Under the pieces are notes generated by a model that did not search any database, was not told where the DNA came from, and saw nothing but the letters and a program-made list of their open reading frames with translations. The position numbers and the translations under genes were made by a program. DNA of 10,471 bases from Firmicutes bacterium CAG:631. Its GTDB lineage: Bacteria > Bacillota_I > Bacilli_A > RFN20 > CAG-631. The stretch lies in NCBI GenBank assembly GCA_000433015.1, contig HF998018.1, forward strand, positions 1-10,471, in the 5' to 3' direction. Shown piece by piece: positions 5,697 to 10,471 of the stretch (the first letter of the stretch is position 1; each line of letters begins with the position of its first letter).

Positions 5697-6827
5697 TTAT
5701 TTTAAAGGTTCTCCACATTCAGGACAGAATTTAGAATTTCCTTTGACTTTATGATGACATTTTGGACATTCTTTTTCTATTTCTACTTGAACGGCACCAC
5801 ATTCAGGACAAAACTTTGTTCCTTCAGGGATTTCATGATGACATTTAACACATTCTTTTTTCCTAGGTTTTAATAATTGACCACAATTTCCACAGAATTT
5901 TGCATTTACTGGATTTTCTTGATGGCAATTTGGACAAATAATTAATTTTTGAGTGGTATTTGCATTAGAAGCATTAGACATCGCATCTCCCATGATTTTG
6001 CCAAAGCCTACTCCAGCACCTAAACCAACTCCTAAGCCAGCAATACCGCCTTCATTTTTTGCTGCATCTTTGATGGAATCAGCGGCTTGATATTGTGTGT
6101 AAAGATTCATATCGCCAATTGCAGCCATAGAAGAACGTTTGTCGATTGCTTTTTCGACATCTTCTGGTAAGGAAATATTTTCAACAATAACTGAAGTTGT
6201 GGTTAAACCTAAAGAGGCGAGTTTTTCGCTCACTTTTTTTCTTGTACCTTCACCAATTTCTTCATACATTGTAGAAATGTCTAAAATCGGAATTTTTGTT
6301 TCAGACATAAAATCACTAAAAGAAGAAACAACAATGGTTTTAATATGATCTTGAATATCTTTTGTTGAATAACTTGGTAATGTGCCAAATACTTCTTTTA
6401 AAAATACGGCAGCATCATCAACTTTAATGGTATAATTTCCAAACGCACGTACACGAACAGCACCAAATTCAGCATCTCTTTTAACAATTGGATTGCTTGT
6501 TCCCCATTTTAAATTTGGGAATTGACGTGTGTTCACAAAGTAAACTTCTGCTTTAAATGGAGAATTAAAATCATACTTCCAAGAATTTAATTTCGTTAAA
6601 ACAGGAATATTCGCAGTTGTTAATTTATAACGTCCTTCTGTAAAAACATCTGCGATTTGTCCTTCGTTAACAAAAATTGCAACTTGAGAAGCACGAACGG
6701 TTAATTGTGCTCCATTTTTTATTTCATTTCCATCACATGGGAAACGATAAACCATATCTTGAGAATTCGTATCTTGCCATTCGATGACATTAATTAATTG
6801 TGCTCTAATTTTTTTGAAAAGTCCCAT
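5697..6827 (-). CDS. SPFH-domain protein with three C-terminal zinc ribbons (YdjI-like, 'virion core protein' family)
   Basis: The protein has 376 residues. Residues 1-35 hold the family opening (M-G-L-F-K-K, V-I-E-W-Q-D, V-Y-R-F-P). The SPFH/band-7 domain covers about 38-225, with the conserved N-E-I-K-N-G-A-Q-L, A-E-V-Y-F-V-N-T, L-K-W-G-T and V-E-N-I-S-L-P-E stretches. A short helical part (226-258) and a glycine-rich, hydrophobic stretch (260-284) follow, then three zinc ribbons with cysteines at 298/301/312/315, 326/329/340/343 and 354/357/368/371. No transmembrane signal is obvious at the N-terminus. SPFH proteins oligomerise on membranes; Bacillus YdjI recruits PspA. Here the neighbour is a YdjG-like protein but no PspA is seen. 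ATG 6827 is chosen because AGAGGGGTG (6834-6842) lies upstream; the in-frame GTG at 6836 is part of that site. Confidence 0.88.
   Translation of the reverse strand: MGLFKKIRAQLINVIEWQDTNSQDMVYRFPCDGNEIKNGAQLTVRASQVAIFVNEGQIADVFTEGRYKLTTANIPVLTKLNSWKYDFNSPFKAEVYFVNTRQFPNLKWGTSNPIVKRDAEFGAVRVRAFGNYTIKVDDAAVFLKEVFGTLPSYSTKDIQDHIKTIVVSSFSDFMSETKIPILDISTMYEEIGEGTRKKVSEKLASLGLTTTSVIVENISLPEDVEKAIDKRSSMAAIGDMNLYTQYQAADSIKDAAKNEGGIAGLGVGLGAGVGFGKIMGDAMSNASNANTTQKLIICPNCHQENPVNAKFCGNCGQLLKPRKKECVKCHHEIPEGTKFCPECGAVQVEIEKECPKCHHKVKGNSKFCPECGEPLK
5700..5942 (-). repeat. Tandem 84-bp repeats encoding three zinc ribbons
   Basis: The last 79 codons of the SPFH gene are three units of 28 residues (84 bases), each C-x2-C-x10-C-x2-C. 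The period is visible in DNA: CCACATTCAGGACA occurs at 5713-5726 and again, identical, at 5797-5810, and a diverged copy (CCACAATTTCCACA) occurs at 5881-5894, exactly 84 bases apart each time. The two C-terminal units are closer to each other than to the first, which suggests a recent duplication of the outer unit. Confidence 0.9.
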
Positions 6828-6847
6828 AGTTTTCACCCCTCTTTTCT

Positions 6848-6876
6848 ATTATACAAAAGAATTACAAAATATTAAA
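6848..6876 (-). promoter_or_regulatory. Probable promoter of the SPFH/zinc-ribbon operon
   Basis: The minus strand carries a perfect TATAAT (6853-6848), preceded by TG, and it lies 20 bases before ATG 6827. At a 17-base spacing the -35 would be TTTAAT (6876-6871), a three-of-six match to TTGACA. The expected start near 6841 would put the AGAGGGGTG ribosome site almost at the 5' end of the mRNA, giving a very short leader. The 95-base gap after rlmA holds no clear terminator, so read-through from rlmA is also possible. Confidence 0.5.
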
Positions 6877-6922
6877 TAATTTTTTATTGAAATCTTTGTT
6901 TATTCAATTATTTTATTATAAT

Positions 6923-7759
6923 TTATGCTTTTTGATAGACCAAAATAACAAAAGATGCCGTTAAACATAAATTGTTGATTTGTTTTAATTTTTGATGTCC
7001 TTCTTTTGGAGATTTATAATAATAGGGAGTCATTGTAAATAAATCCATAATTTCTTGATTGGATTTTAAATGTAATACTTGATTCATTTCTTTTTGTTTT
7101 AATAATAGAAATCCTTCAATGTTTAATTCTTTTAATTCGTTGAATTCAACTTTTTCATAGATAATTTTTTTTAATTCAAAAAGATGATTTTTTCCTGGTA
7201 AAACACGAATGAAAATGCCATCTTTTTTTAAAACACGATAAAATTCTTTTTCAAACATTGGAGCAAAGCAATTGAGTGCACAATCAAAAGATTCATTCAA
7301 AAATGGAAGATTCATTAAATTACCAATGACATATTCAATGCTTTCAATGCGTTCTCTTTTTTTTCTTTTGCATGCTTCTATAATGGCCTGTTTTGATAAA
7401 TCAATGCCAAAAGTTTGAGTTTCTTTTTTTTGATTTAAAATTTGATGTATATAATTGGTATAATAACCTTCGCCACAAGCGAAATCGCAAAAAGTCAGTG
7501 TTGTAGAAATGGGTAAAAACTGACAAAATAAATCAGCAACTTCTTGTCTTAAAAAGTGATAATAATCCAAAGATAAAAAACGATTACGAGCTTGAATCAT
7601 AAAGGCTTGATCACCAGGGGAATCAGAATGAATTTGATTGGCTAATAACAAATTTGTATATCCATATTTGGAAATGTCATAATTATGATGTTGACTACAT
7701 TGATAACTTTTTTCTATTTTTTTTAATCCCAATTGGCAAACAGGACATTTTAAAATCAT
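6923..7759 (-). CDS. rlmA: 23S rRNA (guanine-N1)-methyltransferase, RlmA type
   Basis: The protein has 278 residues (E. coli RlmA is 269). The N-terminal zinc finger is C5, C8, C21 and H25 (C-P-V-C, then C-S-Q-H-H). It is followed by the RlmA hallmark D-I-S-K-Y-G-Y-T-N-L-L, S-D-S-P-G-D and A-R-N-R-F-L (28-62). S-adenosylmethionine motif I is CDFACGEGYYT (91-101) and G-I-D-L-S-K-Q-A-I follows. The C-terminal part shows the H-L-F-E-L-K-K-I-I-Y-E and F-T-M-T-P-Y-Y stretches expected for the family. It methylates N1 of a guanine in hairpin 35 of 23S rRNA near the peptide exit tunnel; whether the target is G745 (RlmA-I) or G748 (RlmA-II, more usual in Gram-positives) cannot be read from the sequence. 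The ATG overlaps the TGA of the upstream surface-protein gene, and AGAAGGTG (7767-7774) lies seven bases upstream. Confidence 0.93.
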   Translation of the reverse strand: MILKCPVCQLGLKKIEKSYQCSQHHNYDISKYGYTNLLLANQIHSDSPGDQAFMIQARNRFLSLDYYHFLRQEVADLFCQFLPISTTLTFCDFACGEGYYTNYIHQILNQKKETQTFGIDLSKQAIIEACKRKKRERIESIEYVIGNLMNLPFLNESFDCALNCFAPMFEKEFYRVLKKDGIFIRVLPGKNHLFELKKIIYEKVEFNELKELNIEGFLLLKQKEMNQVLHLKSNQEIMDLFTMTPYYYKSPKEGHQKLKQINNLCLTASFVILVYQKA

Positions 7760-10471
7760 GATTCGGCACCTTCTTTTTCAAGCGGCATTGGCTTATTTTT
7801 TTTCTTTTGAATAAAATATTTGCAAGTAAAAATAAGGAGATAGATGAAGATAATGAAGAAGGTTGATAATAAATATCCAGAATAATCAATCATGACATCT
7901 TTATATGCTCCACCTCTTCCTGGCACATAAAGTTGAATGAATTCCGATAGGACAGCAATGAAATATCCACTTGCAAAATGGATAGGGATAGAATAAAGCC
8001 ATTGCCGTTTTTTAAAAAATAAAGCATAAGTGAATAAAGAAAAAATCCCAAGAATAAAAAACACACCAAAATGTCCTAAAGCTTTGCGGATAAAAGAAGT
8101 AAAACTTTGGATATCCGTAATTAAAGGTTTTTTAACAATTTTTAAATCAATTGTAAATTCAAATGGAGTTTCAACACTAAATCCATCAGTATAAGTTACA
8201 GTTATTGTTGTCGTGCCAACTTGATGAGGGGTAATAATGCCATCAGCACCAATGGTAGCCACTTTTTCATTGGAAGATTGAAAAGTCACGCTTTTATAAG
8301 TTGCATCTTCTGCATAATGTATAGTCAATGAAATTGAATTTCCATTTGTAAATTGATATTTGTTTTCACCAATTTTTTTTAATGTATTACCACTTAAAGT
8401 ATACGTGTTGCTTTCTGCTAAAGATAAGCGATTATAAACGGTTAATTGAAAGCAAACTTCTTCTTGATTATATAAATTTGTAACCCGAATGGTGGAACTA
8501 CCACAATTTTTAGCGGTCAACAAACCATCAGAAGAAATTGTGGCAACTTGTGGATTACTAGAAGAATATTGCAATAAAAGTCTAGTGTAATTTTGATTTG
8601 TATAAATTCCTAAAGGAATCGACGTGTTTTTATACATATTATAATTATTTAAAATAATTTCTGGATGTGAAGCGTCCTCAATATTTGTAATTTGAAAAAT
8701 AGAAAGATCTTCATGTGCAACATAAAAGCGAATGGTTTTATCGATATGGCTTTGTAAAATAGGAGTACAAATTGAAACTTTAATATCAAAAACTCCTTCA
8801 TTTATGATAACCAAATTGCGGTATTGATTTCCATTTTCTGTTAATTCTAGCCGAGCTATGTCTTCTCCTTCAATGGGAATCAATTCCCAATTTAATTCTT
8901 TATAAGTTGCATCTTGCGCTTGTTTTATATCTACAAAAAGCGTGATGGTTGGTGTATTCGCTTGAAGATAGGTGATATTAGAAAGTTCTTCTCCATTTTG
9001 ATAGATTTGTAAATCTATCGGCAAAATCTCATGAATTTCAATGTGTAAGAGGTCACTCATAATCCCTGAAGCCAAATGATAGATTTTAAAAAAGGCAATT
9101 CCTTCGTGATTAAAAACATTTAATTGATTGGTATTTGCATCATATTCTATTAAATCATTCGTATTCCATTCTTCTAAATTATATTGAGAAAATTTTTCCT
9201 TTTCTTCTTCTGATAAATCACTGAAATTTAAGGGAATAAATTCAAAAGCATCGCCAAGTGAAGTAGCATTAGCAGGTAAATAAGATAAGTTGATAAAATC
9301 GGAGACAATTTCATTAACAGATACAATATTTTTAAAATGAACTTGAATATCTGTAATACTTACATTTTCTTTTTCAATGACTTCTACAATCATTTGCTTT
9401 TCTATTTTTTGATCATAAGTTACAGTTATGTTTGTTTTACCGGGTTGTATGCCATAGACTATACCTTGTTGAGAAACGGTAGCAATTTCATTGTTTTCCG
9501 ATTGATAGGTAAATAAAGTAGTGTCTATTGCGGCATTACTGGGATTTTTAGTAATAGATATTTTTTTAGAAGTGCCAACGACTAAAGTCATCGCATTAGA
9601 AACTAGAAAATCTTCAAGTTGTGGTAATGGTAAAACTGTAATTTCATGAGAAGCATAAATGGATGGATTTCTAACTGAACGAGCAATCACCATCGTTTTT
9701 CCAGGGCGAATCGCTTGAATAATTCCCTTATTAAATGTAGCAATCGATGCATCTAAAGTTTCATAAGATACATCAAAAAACGAGACATTGCTTGGTTGAA
9801 AAGCAATATTCAATCTTTTTGTTGCTCCTACATATAATTCTGATGCGTTTCCTTCTAAAAAAGAGATGCTTTGTGGTTCAATAACTTCCGAATAGTCGAC
9901 GAGAATATTGAAACAACTTTTAACAGAAGGATTTGCATTAGATATGACTTCAATAGGAATTAATTCTAAATTATTATAGTGTTTTGCTACAATTACATCA
10001 TTTTGAATTTCAATTGCATTTTTAGTATAAGAAGTTGTAACTGTAAAAGATAAATTCGTTGTATTTTCTGGTAAAAAATTAACTTTTATAAAATAATTTT
10101 GACCAATATAAAGAATATAGGCTTCTTTTTGTTCCTCAAAAATTGCATTTTCTATGGTTACTGATAATTGAGTAGGTAAAACTTCAAAAACAGAGATGAG
10201 CATATTATCTTTTTTTGATTCATCAAAAGCACTTTGAACTGTAATAAGAACATTCCCCTGATTATTAAAATGGATTAAACCCGTTTCGGATACAGAAGCA
10301 ATATTAGCATCCGATGAGGAATAAATAAGAGATTGATTGGTGGCATCGGTTGGTGTAATGGAAGTTTGGATTTGATAGGTATCTCCAATATAAGCAGAAT
10401 CAATTTTATTATTAATTTGAACTTTTTCTACATTTACAAATTGAGTTTGATCTTTAGAAATGTCATTGATA
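7756..10471 (-). CDS. Large surface protein with bacterial Ig-like (Big_2) array and C-terminal VanZ-like membrane domain, 5' end outside the window
   Basis: The reading frame is open to the window edge: 89 codons precede the Met codon at 10201-10203 without a stop, and they encode a clear Ig-like repeat, so at least 904 codons exist and the true start is not seen. Counting from the edge, Ig-like domains lie near residues 14-88, 197-280, 284-367, 589-679 and 681-777. More diverged segments of the same size lie near 97-195, 372-482 and 484-587. Typical signatures are S-S-S-N-P-Q-V-A-T-I-S-S-D-G and P-G-K-T-N-I-T-V. Residues 795-894 form three hydrophobic helices with the VanZ signature S-E-F-I-Q-L-Y-V-P-G-R-G (842-853), followed by D858 and D862 and a basic tail. 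Inferred topology: Ig array outside, lysine-rich C-terminus inside. Ligand and role are unknown. VanZ domains were named from a teicoplanin-resistance gene, but most homologues have no known function. Confidence 0.88.
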   Translation of the reverse strand, partial: INDISKDQTQFVNVEKVQINNKIDSAYIGDTYQIQTSITPTDATNQSLIYSSSDANIASVSETGLIHFNNQGNVLITVQSAFDESKKDNMLISVFEVLPTQLSVTIENAIFEEQKEAYILYIGQNYFIKVNFLPENTTNLSFTVTTSYTKNAIEIQNDVIVAKHYNNLELIPIEVISNANPSVKSCFNILVDYSEVIEPQSISFLEGNASELYVGATKRLNIAFQPSNVSFFDVSYETLDASIATFNKGIIQAIRPGKTMVIARSVRNPSIYASHEITVLPLPQLEDFLVSNAMTLVVGTSKKISITKNPSNAAIDTTLFTYQSENNEIATVSQQGIVYGIQPGKTNITVTYDQKIEKQMIVEVIEKENVSITDIQVHFKNIVSVNEIVSDFINLSYLPANATSLGDAFEFIPLNFSDLSEEEKEKFSQYNLEEWNTNDLIEYDANTNQLNVFNHEGIAFFKIYHLASGIMSDLLHIEIHEILPIDLQIYQNGEELSNITYLQANTPTITLFVDIKQAQDATYKELNWELIPIEGEDIARLELTENGNQYRNLVIINEGVFDIKVSICTPILQSHIDKTIRFYVAHEDLSIFQITNIEDASHPEIILNNYNMYKNTSIPLGIYTNQNYTRLLLQYSSSNPQVATISSDGLLTAKNCGSSTIRVTNLYNQEEVCFQLTVYNRLSLAESNTYTLSGNTLKKIGENKYQFTNGNSISLTIHYAEDATYKSVTFQSSNEKVATIGADGIITPHQVGTTTITVTYTDGFSVETPFEFTIDLKIVKKPLITDIQSFTSFIRKALGHFGVFFILGIFSLFTYALFFKKRQWLYSIPIHFASGYFIAVLSEFIQLYVPGRGGAYKDVMIDYSGYLLSTFFIIFIYLLIFTCKYFIQKKKNKPMPLEKEGAES
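8140..10432 (-). repeat. Array of about eight bacterial Ig-like repeats (protein level)
   Basis: Units of about 85-110 residues recur through the large surface protein. Each closes with an A-T-[VI]-x2-x-G-[IL] turn followed by a G-x-T-x-I-x-V strand in the five clear copies; about three others are diverged. The DNA has drifted strongly, with only short identical stretches left, for example TTTATAAGTTGCATCTT at 8293-8309 and 8899-8915 (coding D-A-T-Y-K) and ATAAGTTACAGTTAT at 8191-8205 and 9415-9429 (coding I-T-V-T-Y). The array is therefore old rather than freshly amplified. It continues beyond the right edge of the window in an unknown number of copies. Confidence 0.75.

Noticed and set aside
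6139..6348. Plus-strand open frame opposite the SPFH gene
   Set aside because: It is antisense to the conserved SPFH region, lacks a Shine-Dalgarno site and has no family resemblance.
6881..6914. ATTGAA/TTCAAT hairpin after rlmA as a terminator
   Set aside because: The stem is six A/T-rich pairs, and on the minus strand it is followed by A's rather than T's.
6923..7759. RlmA as an acquired macrolide (tylosin) resistance gene
   Set aside because: Housekeeping RlmA proteins are widespread, composition matches the neighbours and there is no mobile element; only a general rRNA methyltransferase role is supported.
7695..7889. Minus-strand open frame across the rlmA/surface-gene junction in another frame
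   Set aside because: It overlaps the two real genes, whose ATGA junction, zinc finger and VanZ residues are convincing.
7756..8095. VanZ-like domain as a glycopeptide-resistance determinant
   Set aside because: No vanHAX, vanRS or transposon genes are nearby, and the family name does not predict resistance; it is treated as a membrane domain of unknown role.
1..10471. Mycoplasma-type code with UGA read as Trp
   Set aside because: TGA ends yqfD, cshB and the surface gene exactly at ATGA overlaps with the next start, and conserved Trp positions are TGG.

Overview
The window looks like a chromosomal segment of a low-GC Gram-positive bacterium (Bacillota, class Bacilli in the broad sense, possibly an Erysipelotrichia- or Mollicutes-related lineage). 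The DNA is strongly A+T rich, with poly-A/T tracts throughout. Shine-Dalgarno sites are of the strong AGGAGG/AGAGG type and genes are tightly packed with ATGA overlaps. TGA is used as a stop (yqfD, cshB and the VanZ gene end in TGA) and Trp is TGG, so the code is standard and not the mycoplasma code. No mobile element, phage gene, CRISPR array, rRNA or tRNA was recognised. No gene-free gap exceeds about 100 bases.

Left part (1-2194, + strand): a compact operon of yqfC, yqfD and phoH, the same gene order as the Bacillus yqf sporulation region. Each gene overlaps the next by a few bases. The yqfC ribosome site lies inside a 10-bp hairpin just before the gene. The operon ends in a perfect 20-bp-arm palindrome that also terminates the converging nfo gene and encodes the last residues of both proteins. 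The ybeY gene that commonly follows phoH is absent.

Middle (2207-4476, - strand): cshB (cold-shock-type DEAD-box RNA helicase) and nfo (endonuclease IV) overlap by ATGA. This pair is also found in Bacillus (yqfR-yqfS), in the same general chromosomal region as yqfCD-phoH, so the segment keeps a condensed form of an ancestral neighbourhood. nfo would serve base-excision repair and cshB RNA remodelling.

Right-middle (4546-6827, - strand): a two-gene module made of an SPFH-domain protein with three tandem zinc ribbons, followed by a protein with two zinc ribbons and a C-terminal membrane anchor. The relatives I recognise are Bacillus YdjI and YdjG, membrane-stress partners of PspA; no PspA is visible here. 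A rho-independent terminator sits between the two genes and its T tract touches the ribosome site of the second one.

Right part (6923-10471, - strand): a very large surface protein gene that runs off the window edge (at least 904 codons). It is an array of bacterial Ig-like domains ending in a VanZ-type membrane domain. It overlaps by ATGA with an rlmA-type 23S rRNA guanine-N1 methyltransferase gene. The Ig-array/VanZ fusion, the SPFH/zinc-ribbon module and the dual-coding terminator are the items most worth a second look. Nothing in the window amounts to a clearly new defence or mobile system.
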